Source of the DNA: Oligoflexia bacterium
GTDB lineage: Bacteria; Bdellovibrionota; UBA1018
Length of the DNA stretch: 64,000 nucleotides
Assembly: GCA_903895855.1 (NCBI GenBank)
Contig: CAITVN010000075.1
Coordinates: 1 to 64,000 of the forward strand
Direction: 5' to 3'
Of this stretch, positions 18,630 to 29,707 are shown in pieces. Made by a program: the position numbers and the translations under genes. Numbering within the stretch: the first letter of the stretch is position 1; the number at the start of each line of letters is the position of its first letter. Under the pieces are notes generated by a model, which worked only from the letters and a program-made list of their open reading frames with translations, did no database searches and was not told where the DNA came from.

Positions 18630-18772
18630 CTCCGTAATGTGTCAGATTTGATTAATTAAATAAAAACGCTATATCATAAGAAGACTGCTATTATTCACGA
18701 AAAATAGGAGCTTGCGTCTGGGTTGATCGATTTTTGATAGCTTACTTGAAAAAAACGTCCTATAATTCAACC

Positions 18773-19635
18773 ATGCTACCAAGAACAGTTAAGTTGCCGA
18801 AAAATAAGAGTTTTTTTCTTATCGGACCTCGTCAAACGGGTAAAAGTACAATCATTAATGCAGAATTTCTGCCCGAAACGACCCGAAAATACGCTCGCTA
18901 CCTAGCGTGATTTTAGAGCCTGATCCAGAGATTCAAAATGATATCTTAAGAAGCTATGTTGACACTTACTTAAAAGAAGAAATTCAAGAAGAGGCAGTCG
19001 TGCGAAACATCGGGACTTTTCTTCGTTTTCTTTCTCAAGCCGGCTTTGAAAGCGGAAACATCCTCAACTACTCAAACGTTGCAAGGCAAGCAGGTACGAC
19101 CAGTACAACGGTAAAAGAATATTTTCAGGTGCTTGAAGACACACTGATAGGATCTTTTCTTTTGCCGTTTAGTAAGTCCCGCAGACATCGAATCGGAGGG
19201 CATCCTAAATTTTATCTTTTTGATAATGGAATACAGCGCACTTTGACGAAGAGATTGACGGTAGCTCTCGAGGCCGGCACCCCAGACTATGGCAACGCTT
19301 TTGAATCATGGATTTTGCAAGAAGTGATTCGGCTGTCCGACTACCATCAAAAAGATTTCGAGTTTTCGTATCACCGCACAGAAGCCGGGGCTGAAGTCGA
19401 TCTGGTGATAGAAACGCCAAGAAATAAATTCATCGCGGTTGAAATCAAAAGCAGTACCAATCCCGTTGAAGCTGATTTTCGAAGCGGTTTTAAATCGCTT
19501 CGGGGCGAATTGGGCAAAAAACTGGGCAAAAGCGTCGAATGTATCTGCGTTTGTCGAGCACCATTTTCCCGAGAGTCAGAGTCAACACTGATTTTGCCAT
19601 GGTCAGAGTTTTTTAAGAAGCTGATAGCTGAGTAG
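18773..19635 (+). pseudogene. AAA+ ATPase, DUF4143 family, internally deleted
   Basis: MLPRTVKLPKNKSFFLIGPRQTGKSTIINAEF...YLA* then out of frame ...LRSYVDTYLKEEIQEEAVVRNIGTFLRFLSQAGFESGN; Walker B region missing relative to the 34113-35291 paralog. Confidence 0.85.
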
Positions 19636-19676
19636 CCATTTTTTTTAATTTCTGGCAGTTTAAGGTAACAAAGCAA

Positions 19677-20798
19677 ATGAAGACCCCAAAAAACACCTCA
19701 CTTGAAGCCGTACGTGGCCTTGCTGCGATTGTTGTTGTGCTCTGGCACTGTTGTGTTGGCTTTTTACCGAGATATACCGGGGTTTTTCAACAGTACGCGG
19801 CCCACACTTGGCAAGGAAATCCGTTGTTTTTTCTCATTAACGGGCCGAGTGCCGTTTATCTCTTTTTTGTGCTTTCAGGATATGTCCTGACTCGCACCTA
19901 CCTTGCCTCTGGTGATACCACCTTGCTTCTCAAGGCTACGATAAAGCGATGGCCGCGCTTGGTAGGTCCAGTTTTAGCGACCATTTTTTGTTCGTATTTT
20001 TTCTTTAAGGCAAATTTTTATGCATTCGAAGAAGCCGGCAAACTCTCCGGCTCACCTTGGCTTGTCAAATTTGCTTACGCCTACGATATTCCCCCCTTGG
20101 TTAGTCTTTGGGACGCGTTAAAACAGGGGCTTTTTTTCGTATTTTTTCGAGGTGATTCCTACTACGACAGCAGTCTTTGGACAATGCGACCAGAGTTTAT
20201 TGGCAGTTTCATTGCGTTTGGGATGGCTCCTGTAATGCTTGAAGCCAGAAAAAAATCAACAGAGCTCGTGGTCATCGTTGCTACAACTATCGCGCTGCTG
20301 ACTCATTTTGCGATGCCAAGTCTTGTCGCCTTCCCGATAGGAGTTTTAATTGCGACTATTTTGCCGAACAACAAAATCATATCCAAATGGGCCGCTTATG
20401 GAATGCTTTTTCTTGCATTTTACCTTCTTGGGTACTCCGGTAACGACAGGGGTGCCTATTCTATTTTTGCTCTCTTGCCTTTTCATGAGGCTTTTTCAAT
20501 CTATCCCGCTATTTTGAGCGGCACCATTCTCATCTGCCTTGTTGAAACATTTCCACCCTTGAGAAGGCTACTTTCGGGCCCAATTTCGCGATGGCTCGGA
20601 GAGTATTCATTTCCTGTCTATCTGCTACACGTTTTGATTATCTGCTCACTGGGCTCGACCGTCTATCTGACCTACGGAAGTGCACTTGCTATCTTCAGTG
20701 TTTTGGTCGCTACCCCTATCGCGGCATTTCCACTTCTTGTTTTCAATAGAAAATGGGTAGCAATGGTCAATCGGGCCGTTGGAGCCCTTGTTAAGTAG
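19677..20798 (+). CDS. acyltransferase 3 family (OafA/YrhL-like)
   Basis: NTSLEAVRGLAAIVVVLWHC...FFVLSGYVLTRTYL. Confidence 0.9.
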   Translation: MKTPKNTSLEAVRGLAAIVVVLWHCCVGFLPRYTGVFQQYAAHTWQGNPLFFLINGPSAVYLFFVLSGYVLTRTYLASGDTTLLLKATIKRWPRLVGPVLATIFCSYFFFKANFYAFEEAGKLSGSPWLVKFAYAYDIPPLVSLWDALKQGLFFVFFRGDSYYDSSLWTMRPEFIGSFIAFGMAPVMLEARKKSTELVVIVATTIALLTHFAMPSLVAFPIGVLIATILPNNKIISKWAAYGMLFLAFYLLGYSGNDRGAYSIFALLPFHEAFSIYPAILSGTILICLVETFPPLRRLLSGPISRWLGEYSFPVYLLHVLIICSLGSTVYLTYGSALAIFSVLVATPIAAFPLLVFNRKWVAMVNRAVGALVK

Positions 20799-20826
20799 AT
20801 GATACCGAGTCGCCGACTACCGTCGC

Positions 20827-22164
20827 CTACTTCTCTTCTTTGATTTTCGACTTTGAAAACAAGAACTCAACAGCTTTGTCTTCGCGCATTCTGAATTCGA
20901 GGTCGTCGCGACGTGATGGATTCTTTGCGTAGAATTCTTTCACTTCTTCGAGCCCAGCTTTCATGTTTTCAGCCATCGATTTGATCTCGGCGTCAATATC
21001 GGCGTCTGTCACATCGAGGTTCTCTTTTTTCGCAATCGCCTCAAGCACTAGACTTGCGCGAACTTGGCTCTCAGCACGCTTCGAAATATTTTCAAGCTCG
21101 TGAGTGAGCGCCTCTTGAACCATCTGATCAGTGAACCCTTGGTTCTTTAAGTTCTTTGCGACGTCTTGCGCGAGCACTCGGGCTTGAGCTTGAACGAGTG
21201 ATTGAGGGCACTCAAATGAGTTCTTTTCAATCAATTGGCCCAACAAATCGCTGCGAAGCTTGCGATCTGAATCGGTAGCTTTTTGCTTAACCAAATGCTC
21301 TTTCGCTTTTACGCGCATGTCAGCGATGCTCTCGTAGCCCATGTCTTTCGCGAGTTCTTCAGTGACTGGCGGTCTTTTCTTTTCTTTAATTTCGCTCACG
21401 GTCACAGTGAATTCTGCATCTTTACCAGCAAGATCTTTTTCAAAGTAGTCTGCCGGAAATGGAATTCTAAACGTCTTGGTCTCACCGCGCTTCATGCCCA
21501 CTAGGTTTTCTTCAAAACCAGGAATGAGCGAGTCAGAACCAATTTCTAGAACACGTGAACCTTCCATGCCTGGGCGCTTATCGAGGCCAGCGTCAGTGAC
21601 CACTCCACCATCAAATTTCATGTCAACAAATTCGCCCTTTTTAGCGCGATGTGACTCAGATTCAATCGCAATCAACTCAGCGCGATTGTCTTGAATGCTT
21701 TCAATCACTTTATCAACGTCGATTTCAGTCACTTCAGTTTTGCCCTTAGTGAGGCTCAAACCGGTATAACCTTTAACTTCAATCTCAGGAATGATTTCAA
21801 CCGTAGCGGTGAAAGTGAGGTCTTGGCCGTCTTTGATCTCATGATCGTGCTCACCTTGGCCATGCTGGTGGTCAGGGGTCGAAATCTGCGGAGAATTGAC
21901 TGCTCGAATCTTTTGTTCACGAAGGGCTTTCGGGTAAAACTCGTCAATAATGTTGTGAAATACTTGGTGACGAACATCAGCACCGTAGTACTGCTTCACC
22001 AAATTCATAGGCACCATTCCTGGTCGAAAGCCTTTAATTTTAGCTTTTCTTTGAACATCAGAATAGCCAGTCGCGAGGCGCTTGGCTACGATGTCTTTCG
22101 ACACTGAAATGATGAGTTTACGTTGTATGTTTGACGGGTTTTCAACTTTGACTTGATATTCCAT
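20827..22164 (-). CDS. tig: trigger factor
   Basis: MEYQVKVENPSNIQRKLIISV...KIKGFRPGMVPMNLVKQYYG...IPGFEENLVGMKRGETKTF. Confidence 0.95.
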   Translation of the reverse strand: MEYQVKVENPSNIQRKLIISVSKDIVAKRLATGYSDVQRKAKIKGFRPGMVPMNLVKQYYGADVRHQVFHNIIDEFYPKALREQKIRAVNSPQISTPDHQHGQGEHDHEIKDGQDLTFTATVEIIPEIEVKGYTGLSLTKGKTEVTEIDVDKVIESIQDNRAELIAIESESHRAKKGEFVDMKFDGGVVTDAGLDKRPGMEGSRVLEIGSDSLIPGFEENLVGMKRGETKTFRIPFPADYFEKDLAGKDAEFTVTVSEIKEKKRPPVTEELAKDMGYESIADMRVKAKEHLVKQKATDSDRKLRSDLLGQLIEKNSFECPQSLVQAQARVLAQDVAKNLKNQGFTDQMVQEALTHELENISKRAESQVRASLVLEAIAKKENLDVTDADIDAEIKSMAENMKAGLEEVKEFYAKNPSRRDDLEFRMREDKAVEFLFSKSKIKEEK

Positions 22165-23011
22165 AAGATGAATCTTGTAGTCGAACCCGGCTATGAAAGT
22201 CAATTTCGAGTTTTGGGTACCACACACGTTCTAGCCATAATCCACGCCCCGGCGATGTTGGCCCTACCAGGTCTCGCCTTTTGGTCGCTAAAATTTCTTC
22301 AAAACACTGAATTTCTCGCCGGCCCTCACCCACTTGAAGCAAGGTTCCGGCAATCGATCGCACCATTTGCTTCAAAAACCCGGTTCCGAGCACCCGAACT
22401 CGCACAAATCCGAATCCCGATTCGGGGTCAAACGCTAGCCCCCCTATCGGAAACCCTATCGGCTCAAAGCTCACTTCGGCCTCGAGAATCGTGCGTACGG
22501 TTGGGCCTGGCTTGGCACCCGATGCCTGTAATGCCTTAAAATCGTGTTCGCCTATGAGGGGCTGAATCGCCCGATTCATCGCTTCGACGTCAAGACGCTT
22601 ACGAATCCACCAAGAAATCGGCTCAAATTGAGGCAATTCACAAAGACCTTGCTGAAAATAATAACTATACTGTTTTTTGATGGCTGAACGCTGTGCGTGA
22701 AATTCAGCCTCGACTTCGACTACCCGCAAGATACGAATTGATCGAGGAAGCAGTGAGTTTAATCCGCGTTCGAGAATTTCAGGGTCCCAACGCTTTCGAG
22801 TCACCGTGAAATGTCCAACTTGGCCAAGGGCATGCACGCCGGCATCGGTGCGACCGCTCCCGACCAACGAGACTTTTTCTTCTTGCGTGATTCGTTTAAT
22901 GGCCGCTTCGATGGCCTCATGAATACTCTTACCCTCTTGCGCACCTTTTTGCCGTTGCCACCCGCAATAATGAGTGCCCAGATAAGAAATCAAAATCGCA
23001 TATTTTTGCAT
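22142..23011 (-). CDS. truA: tRNA pseudouridine synthase A
   Basis: YLGTHYCGWQRQ...LVGSGRTDAGVHALGQVGHF. Confidence 0.95.
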   Translation of the reverse strand: MQKYAILISYLGTHYCGWQRQKGAQEGKSIHEAIEAAIKRITQEEKVSLVGSGRTDAGVHALGQVGHFTVTRKRWDPEILERGLNSLLPRSIRILRVVEVEAEFHAQRSAIKKQYSYYFQQGLCELPQFEPISWWIRKRLDVEAMNRAIQPLIGEHDFKALQASGAKPGPTVRTILEAEVSFEPIGFPIGGLAFDPESGFGFVRVRVLGTGFLKQMVRSIAGTLLQVGEGRREIQCFEEILATKRRDLVGPTSPGRGLWLERVWYPKLEIDFHSRVRLQDSSYGISSQS

Positions 23012-23039
23012 AAACTCTTTAAGATCACTCCCTCAGAGT

Positions 23040-25508
23040 TTAAAACTCGTAGGTCAAACCCGCTTCTAAGTTACTCGTATTGAAGGCCACATTTCCCGAC
23101 AAATTTTGCTGAGCTAAGTACTGAAAGCTGAGAAAATAGTGTTTAACCCCAAAGCTCCCGTAAAGGTCAAACGAAGTTTTTGGCATCAAGACGTCAAGAT
23201 TGAGATTCAAACCGCCGCCATATTGAGCAACAAACGCATAACCCCGCTGACTTTTTTGGGCATCTGACCGGGTCTCAACATAAACGATCGGCCCCGCTGA
23301 ACCAAACACGAACGGCTGAATGATTCGAAGCAAATTCACTCGCACTTCGGCCCCGACCAAGACCGGAACAGTCATCAAACTCAGTGAAATATTTGAGTTG
23401 GTACTAAACTTCTCAGTCGAACCGTTAGGCTTATTGATTGCTACTGCAAACTGACCCTTTCCTGAATAATACGACATTCCAGTCGAAAGAAGCCCGCCAA
23501 TACTGCCAATCGTGTCACTATGAGCCAATTGAATCTCTGATAAAAGATTGATCTCGGGATACCACTTGCTCGTATAACACGACCCAAAATCGGCACCCGC
23601 GGTGCCCCCAGTGGTTTTGAAACTGCGCTGAGATGATGCAGACACATGAAGCGACATCGACCGCGTGACTTCACCCTGTTTTTTCACTTCATATTCTTTT
23701 TCAACTTCACTTTTATTCAACACCGACTTGGTTTCAGTCGGAGCCAGCCTAGCTTTTTCTCTGGCAGTATACCCCTCAAACGAACGCGCTTCTTCATTCT
23801 TAGAATCAGCTTCTTTTAGGTCGGCCTTGATTTCGTCAGTGTAAGATGGCTTTTCGCCACCCGCATTTTTCTCACTGCCACCGGTAGATTCGCCGTTTTC
23901 TTCGATTTCTTTCTTCTTTAATTCAACGCGAATTTTTTCGGTATAAGACGCTGGCTCGTCAATAGACTTTTGAGAAGAATTTTCACCCTCTTCGGCAAGG
24001 TCTTTTTTCAATTCGTCGATATACGGTTGTTCAGACAGGTGTTCAGACAGGTGTTCAGATTCGGTAGCCCCGGCCGGCTCAGCGGCCGATGAAGTTCGAG
24101 AACCCATAGTCATGAGTAATAACAATGAAATAAAACCAACACTCAATCCAGAAATCACCAGGGGATTTAATAAAAGCCACGCCCAAATCACTACCGGAGA
24201 AAGCCAAAGCAGTAACACCGATCTAAATGATTGATGATCAAGTACCCAATCTGAAGCTTCAGGCGACCAACCGTAGTACCACTCAACAAACGCCTGCCCC
24301 AGAGGGTAGTTCAACAAAACACGATCTCTAAACTCTCGCAACAAAACCACCGGCCAAGCGCGCATCGAACCGTAAGAAGCCGTCGCGATGAAACACTTAC
24401 TCTCACCAATAAACCCCTTGATTTGGGCTGCTGCGGCCTGCGTGACTTTACATTCCGACCCCGTGCCAGCGGCAGTATTTGCAAGGCTTCCTAATGTGCC
24501 AGAGCGATCACGAGCCAAAAACTGAAGTTCATAAAGGTTATCTGTGCCATCGGTTGAATTCGTAATGCCGGTCATTTCTTTCGTTCCGGTATTGTAATCA
24601 AACCGCCCAACCACATCATTACCGGCACTGAGTGCTTCACTCAAAACCACCGAGCCACCCTTTTTAGCAACAATCACCACCGTCTCAAACGCGGCTGCGG
24701 CATTCGAAACTGGCGTCAGTAGGTCAGTTCTCACAAAAAATGAACTATCACCTGGTTCATACAGAGTCGCCGTGTCTGTTGGGCACGTGAATGCCGGAGC
24801 CATTCCATGCATACTGACGTTAAGGGTCGATGCCTTGCGGGTATTCGTATCAGAATAGATCAACTTACTGGTCGTCGTGTCGGCAAACCCAAAACCAAAA
24901 GTAAGTGAAATCGTCGTCGACCGGGCTGAATCAGGCACGACGGTTGCCCCACCGCTGCATAAAGAACCCGAAATCGGAGTGGCTGAAGCAACGGCCTGAA
25001 CCACCGTACAAATGTCTTTTACAAATAACCCGACTTTGATTGTCTCACCTTTCGGCGCAGCTGAAATCTTCGCGGCCAGGTAGTAATTCACCCCAGAAAC
25101 AGCGGTTTCAGCGGCACAATTTGCTGAAGTGCACAGAGCATCGTTAAGCACACCAATCGGCACAGCAACGGGATCACCCCCTGAAACTGAAACGAAAACT
25201 CCAACCACCATTTGCTGCCCAGTAGCCGCAGTCAACGGATCATCAGTTTTCAGCTCGAATGACAGGGCCTGGGTAATGTCAGCGTCAGTTTGACTTTTTG
25301 TGAGATCGAAAGACTTGTAACCTTGTTCGGTGTCTTGAAGGACTCCGGCCACTTTTGCCGCAAAACTCACAGCCCCCTCTTTGGCAAGGTAGGGTAAGGT
25401 CGGAGTAATCGTCGTAGCAGCAACCGCTACGCCGGTGCTCAAAAACGAAAGTGAAAAAACCAGGGCTTTAACTAAAACGAATGATCGCTTCACCGATTTG
25501 AATCGCAT
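23040..25508 (-). CDS. surface protein with internal CFI-box (CFIATASYGS) domain, acidic repeat linker and barrel-like C-terminus
   Basis: Signal peptide; ESKCFIATASYGSMRAWPVVLLREFRDRVLLNYPLGQAFVEWYYGWSPEASDWV; degenerate YTDEIKADLKE repeats; C-terminal ...NLEAGLTYEF. Confidence 0.7.
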   Translation of the reverse strand: MRFKSVKRSFVLVKALVFSLSFLSTGVAVAATTITPTLPYLAKEGAVSFAAKVAGVLQDTEQGYKSFDLTKSQTDADITQALSFELKTDDPLTAATGQQMVVGVFVSVSGGDPVAVPIGVLNDALCTSANCAAETAVSGVNYYLAAKISAAPKGETIKVGLFVKDICTVVQAVASATPISGSLCSGGATVVPDSARSTTISLTFGFGFADTTTSKLIYSDTNTRKASTLNVSMHGMAPAFTCPTDTATLYEPGDSSFFVRTDLLTPVSNAAAAFETVVIVAKKGGSVVLSEALSAGNDVVGRFDYNTGTKEMTGITNSTDGTDNLYELQFLARDRSGTLGSLANTAAGTGSECKVTQAAAAQIKGFIGESKCFIATASYGSMRAWPVVLLREFRDRVLLNYPLGQAFVEWYYGWSPEASDWVLDHQSFRSVLLLWLSPVVIWAWLLLNPLVISGLSVGFISLLLLMTMGSRTSSAAEPAGATESEHLSEHLSEQPYIDELKKDLAEEGENSSQKSIDEPASYTEKIRVELKKKEIEENGESTGGSEKNAGGEKPSYTDEIKADLKEADSKNEEARSFEGYTAREKARLAPTETKSVLNKSEVEKEYEVKKQGEVTRSMSLHVSASSQRSFKTTGGTAGADFGSCYTSKWYPEINLLSEIQLAHSDTIGSIGGLLSTGMSYYSGKGQFAVAINKPNGSTEKFSTNSNISLSLMTVPVLVGAEVRVNLLRIIQPFVFGSAGPIVYVETRSDAQKSQRGYAFVAQYGGGLNLNLDVLMPKTSFDLYGSFGVKHYFLSFQYLAQQNLSGNVAFNTSNLEAGLTYEF
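24028..24058. repeat. 12-bp in-frame tandem repeat (about 2.6 copies)
   Basis: TGTTCAGACAGG TGTTCAGACAGG TGTTCAG, encoding SEHLSEHLSEQ. Confidence 0.8.
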
Positions 25509-26547
25509 TAAGGGCAGCTCCTTTTCTTAAGTTATCTGATACTACCCAAAAACAAATTCCGGTTTTCACCTGTGGGTCACGTCGAATTCTTCCAACGTAC
25601 ACCGGGTCTCTGCCGGCACCCGGCTCGACGGCATCACCAACAAAAGCCTCAGCCAGAGGATACCGCGCTTTCTCAGGCTCATCAATCAGCGAAATGCCTG
25701 CGTGGGTGCTGAGAGCCTTTCGAAAAGCTGCCAAATCAGGTTCGCGGTCACATTCGACGTAAACCGATTCACTGTGGCACGCGAAGGTTGGTACACGAAC
25801 AGCCGTCGCCGTCACCGCTAAGTCTGGCATTCCCAAAATGCGTTTAGTCTCAGCCATGAGTTTGTGCTCTTCGCTCGTGTATCCGTCATCTTTGAATCCA
25901 CCAATGTGCGGAATGCAATTGAACGCAATTCGATGAGAAAAAATTTCTGACTTCGCCGGCTTATCATCAAGAACCAATCTCGTCTGCTCTCGCAGTTCAT
26001 CCATCGCGGCTGCGCCCGCGCCGCTCGTTGCCTGATAGGTCGAAACAATCACGCGTTTCAGACCAAAGAGGTCTCTCAGCACTTTCAGTGGTAGAACCAT
26101 TTGCACGGTCGAACAATTTGGCCCCGCAAAGACTCGTGACTTCCAATTTTTATTTTGCTTCGCTTGCTTTACCAATGTTTGAATTTCTTTTTCATGCACC
26201 TCAGGTACCGTGAGCAAAACGTCAGAATCCATTCGGTAAGTCGCCGAATTGTCGATAACCCAGGCGCCCGAATCAGACGCTTGCTTAACCCACTCTTTTG
26301 AGACGGCATCAGAGGCATCAAAAAAAGCAAAATCAACTCCGTCAAAACACCCTGGCTTCATGACTTCACAAACAAAGTCTCGACCCTGGTAGTGAATTTT
26401 CTTACCCACTGAACGTTCAGACGCAAAAAGACGAAGATCGCCCATCGGAAACTGTCTTTGCTCTAGAATTTTGAGCATTTGTTTACCGACGGCACCGGTA
26501 GCACCGACAACCGCTACTGAATATTTCTGTGTGCTGGTAGTCATCAC
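25468..26547 (-). CDS. asd: aspartate-semialdehyde dehydrogenase
   Basis: VAVVGATGAVGKQMLKILEQRQFP...VFAGPNCSTVQMVLPLKVL...STYQATSGAG. Confidence 0.95.
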   Translation of the reverse strand: MMTTSTQKYSVAVVGATGAVGKQMLKILEQRQFPMGDLRLFASERSVGKKIHYQGRDFVCEVMKPGCFDGVDFAFFDASDAVSKEWVKQASDSGAWVIDNSATYRMDSDVLLTVPEVHEKEIQTLVKQAKQNKNWKSRVFAGPNCSTVQMVLPLKVLRDLFGLKRVIVSTYQATSGAGAAAMDELREQTRLVLDDKPAKSEIFSHRIAFNCIPHIGGFKDDGYTSEEHKLMAETKRILGMPDLAVTATAVRVPTFACHSESVYVECDREPDLAAFRKALSTHAGISLIDEPEKARYPLAEAFVGDAVEPGAGRDPVYVGRIRRDPQVKTGICFWVVSDNLRKGAALNAIQIGEAIIRFS

Positions 26548-27308
26548 TATTTACCACTGACCTTCTCTTGTTGTTTCTCTAGAGGTGATTTTTCTGCCAC
26601 GGCTAGTGGCTTTGCGCCTTTTATTAAGCGTACCAAATTCCACAACAAAGAAGCGCCCACATACCCCGATAAAATAACAAACGGAGTGACCGTAGGTTCA
26701 AGTACAATAAAGATCAAAGATAAGACCGCCAGCATGAGGTAACCAAACGTCGCGCGCGATCTCCAGTTGAAATCTTTAAATGAAGGAAAAGGAATCGTAC
26801 TCACCATCAAGAAGCCTAAAAATACTGAAAGGATTAAATTGAAATACGAAAGGTCATACCGATCGTACTCCATAGAGTGAACGAATATGTAGTAGGTGAC
26901 CAACATTCCCGCAGCCCCAGGACTCGGAATTCCTTGAAAATATCCCTTCGGAAGTACTGAGGTCGTGACATTAAAACGGGCAAGCCTAAGTGCGGCGCAG
27001 GCCAAGTAAATGAAAGCACAAATCCACCCCAGTCGCCCAAACGGATTCAGTGACCACTGATACATTAAAATAGCAGGAGCCACCCCAAACGAGACCAAAT
27101 CAGACAAACTATCGTACTCAACACCAAATTGACTCGTTGCGCGAGCAAATCGGGCAATACGACCATCAAGCGAGTCGAAAACAATGGCGGCGAGAATAGC
27201 CTGGGAAGCCGCCATGTAGTCGCCTTGAATTGAGGAAATAATCGAATAAAAGCCGGCAAACATGTTGGCGGTCGTAACTAAGTTCGGAACAATATAGATC
27301 TTTCTCAT
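26547..27308 (-). CDS. pssA: CDP-diacylglycerol--serine O-phosphatidyltransferase
   Basis: IVPNLVTTANMFAGFYSII...DSLDGRIARFARATSQFGVEYDSLSDLVSFGVAPA. Confidence 0.95.
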   Translation of the reverse strand: MRKIYIVPNLVTTANMFAGFYSIISSIQGDYMAASQAILAAIVFDSLDGRIARFARATSQFGVEYDSLSDLVSFGVAPAILMYQWSLNPFGRLGWICAFIYLACAALRLARFNVTTSVLPKGYFQGIPSPGAAGMLVTYYIFVHSMEYDRYDLSYFNLILSVFLGFLMVSTIPFPSFKDFNWRSRATFGYLMLAVLSLIFIVLEPTVTPFVILSGYVGASLLWNLVRLIKGAKPLAVAEKSPLEKQQEKVSGK

Positions 27309-27342
27309 CTACCGAGTAGGCTAACAATGTTACCCGCCGAAT

Positions 27343-28059
27343 TCAACGGTTCAGATAGCTCTTGCGTACCGATTCTGGAAATTTCTCGATCGCATACCTG
27401 AGCATCGTACGGGGCATTTTCGTGCAGTTTCTTTCAAGAAATTTGACCAAAAAGGCCTGATTTCGCTTTCCAGCTTCGCGAAGCATCCAGCCCGTCGCCT
27501 TATGAATGAGGTCTTCGGAGTCATTTAGCAGGGTTTCAGCAAATTCACTCGTTAATGCAAACTCTTCTTCTCTGATGTAGGTAAACGTAGCCAAGACCGC
27601 AATTCGGCGTTCCCACAGCGATTTTGACCGAACGAGCCTGCGAAGTGTCTTCTCTTCGGCTCGATTGCGAAAACAGTACTCACCTACGATACCGGGCGTC
27701 GTGACATCAACCAAATCCCAATTGTTGATGTTCTTTCGATTTTTCAAATAATGACTATAGATAACTTTCTGTTTTTGGCGATCGTTCAATTTTAGGGCAT
27801 CCTTGAATTGAAGCGTCCAAATGATCAACCCGAGCAGGCGCTCTTCATGAAATTTTGAGTGCACGAGTTTAACCACTTCGGGCAAAGCTAAACTACTGTA
27901 TTTTTTTGCTAACGCCCGAATCTGAGGCACCATCACACCAATAAAAATATCGCCTTCGGCGTACTGGCCTTTGCCTGTTTTAAAAAAGCGCTGGAGTCCG
28001 ATTTTTTTTTCGGAGTCAGCGAGCCCACGAAGTTCTTTTTGTAGAGTAGTTGCGGTCAT
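27343..28059 (-). CDS. DNA alkylation repair protein (AlkD-like)
   Basis: KNINNWDLVDVTTPGIVGEY...SKSLWERRIAVLATFTYI...HKATGWMLREAGK. Confidence 0.9.
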   Translation of the reverse strand: MTATTLQKELRGLADSEKKIGLQRFFKTGKGQYAEGDIFIGVMVPQIRALAKKYSSLALPEVVKLVHSKFHEERLLGLIIWTLQFKDALKLNDRQKQKVIYSHYLKNRKNINNWDLVDVTTPGIVGEYCFRNRAEEKTLRRLVRSKSLWERRIAVLATFTYIREEEFALTSEFAETLLNDSEDLIHKATGWMLREAGKRNQAFLVKFLERNCTKMPRTMLRYAIEKFPESVRKSYLNR

Positions 28060-28098
28060 AGATTTTTGCGGTCAGCGGTCGGGGGAGGGAGGGGGAGA

Positions 28099-28144
28099 CA
28101 AAAAAAGGCCTATTTCCTGCTCAATTTTGAGCAGAAAATAGGCC
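28099..28144 (-). terminator. rho-independent terminator of ahcY
   Basis: Minus strand: GGCCTATTTTCTGCTC aaaatt GAGCAGGAAATAGGCC TTTTTTT. Confidence 0.9.
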
Positions 28145-28162
28145 CAAATCGCTTTTTATTAA

Positions 28163-29563
28163 TTAGTAACGGTAGGTATCAGCCTTGAACGGGCCTTCAA
28201 CTGACACGTGAATGTACTTAGCTTGTGCTGGAGTTAGTTTCGTCAACTGTGCATTGAGTTTCACCAATTGCAACCTCGCAACCTTCTCGTCGAGGTGTTT
28301 CGGTAGGGTGTAAACGCCCAACTGATACTTGTCTCGATTCGAATACAATTCGATCTGAGCAATGGTTTGATTAGCAAACGATGATGACATCACGTAGCTC
28401 GGGTGACCGGTTCCACAACCAAGGTTCACGAGGCGGCCTTTTGCCAACATGATGATGCGTCGACCGGTCGGAAAAATAATGTGGTCAACTTGTGGTTTAA
28501 TTTCTTCCCACTTGTATTGTTCAACTGAAGCCACGTCGATCTCATTATCGAAGTGACCGATGTTGCAGACGATCGCCTGATTTTTCATCGCCAGCATGTG
28601 ATCATGAGTGATGACATGGTAGTTGCCAGTAGCGGTCACGAAAATATCAGCTTTGTCTTTTGCGTATTCCATGGTGACTACCCGGTAGCCTTCCATAGCG
28701 GCTTGAAGTGCGCAAATCGGGTCAACTTCAGTAACCCAAACTTGAGCTGAGAGAGCTTTCAATGCTTGAGCGCAGCCTTTGCCGACATCGCCGTATCCAC
28801 AAACAACGGCTACTTTGCCTGCAATCATCACGTCAGTTGCGCGCTTGATGCCATCAACTAAAGACTCGCGGCAGCCATAGAGATTGTCGAATTTCGACTT
28901 AGTTACTGAATCGTTCACGTTAATGCCCGGAAACTTAAGTTCGCCTCTTTCGTGCATCTTGATCAAGCGGTGAACGCCAGTGGTCGTTTCTTCGGTCACA
29001 CCTTTGATTTGCGCCAAACGCTTAGAGTACCAGTTCGGAGACGTTTTCAATTTTTCGCGAATCGACGCGAAAAGCACTTTTTCTTCTTCAGCAGTCGGAT
29101 TAGCGAGAACTGAAAGGTCTTTTTCTGCGCGTGCACCTAAGTGCAACAAGAGTGTGGCATCGCCACCGTCATCTAAAATCATGTTGGTGTACTGATCATT
29201 TGGCCACTCAAAAATGCGGTGAGTGTAATCCCAATACTCAGTTAAGGTTTCGCCTTTTACCGCGAAAACCGGAATATTCTGGGCAGCGATCGCAGCAGCA
29301 GCGTGATCTTGAGTTGAGAAAATGTTACACGAAGCCCAACGCACTTCGGCGCCCAAGGCTTTCAATGTTTCAATCAACACTGCCGTTTGAATGGTCATGT
29401 GAAGTGAACCGGTAATGCGAGCGCCTTTGAGGGGTTGAGCCTTCGCATATTCTTCTCGAATGGCCATTAATCCTGGCATTTCGGTTTCAGCGATTCGAAT
29501 CTCTTTATGACCCCAATCGGCTAATTTAATATCGGCAATGACGTAGTCTTTATGGTTAGACAT
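28163..29563 (-). CDS. ahcY: adenosylhomocysteinase
   Basis: [34 protein letters not shown]...[14 protein letters not shown]. Confidence 0.97.
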   Translation of the reverse strand: MSNHKDYVIADIKLADWGHKEIRIAETEMPGLMAIREEYAKAQPLKGARITGSLHMTIQTAVLIETLKALGAEVRWASCNIFSTQDHAAAAIAAQNIPVFAVKGETLTEYWDYTHRIFEWPNDQYTNMILDDGGDATLLLHLGARAEKDLSVLANPTAEEEKVLFASIREKLKTSPNWYSKRLAQIKGVTEETTTGVHRLIKMHERGELKFPGINVNDSVTKSKFDNLYGCRESLVDGIKRATDVMIAGKVAVVCGYGDVGKGCAQALKALSAQVWVTEVDPICALQAAMEGYRVVTMEYAKDKADIFVTATGNYHVITHDHMLAMKNQAIVCNIGHFDNEIDVASVEQYKWEEIKPQVDHIIFPTGRRIIMLAKGRLVNLGCGTGHPSYVMSSSFANQTIAQIELYSNRDKYQLGVYTLPKHLDEKVARLQLVKLNAQLTKLTPAQAKYIHVSVEGPFKADTYRY

Positions 29564-29707
29564 GTGTTTTCGGTCTCCTAATGGTTATGAGTGAGTAACC
29601 CGCTTTCGAACACTATCGGAAGGCACGGTCTGAAAGCGGCCTCGCGAAAATCACCTTTTTATTGGAGAATTCTCACTCACCGCTTTTTCGACCAACCTCA
29701 GTCAGCA

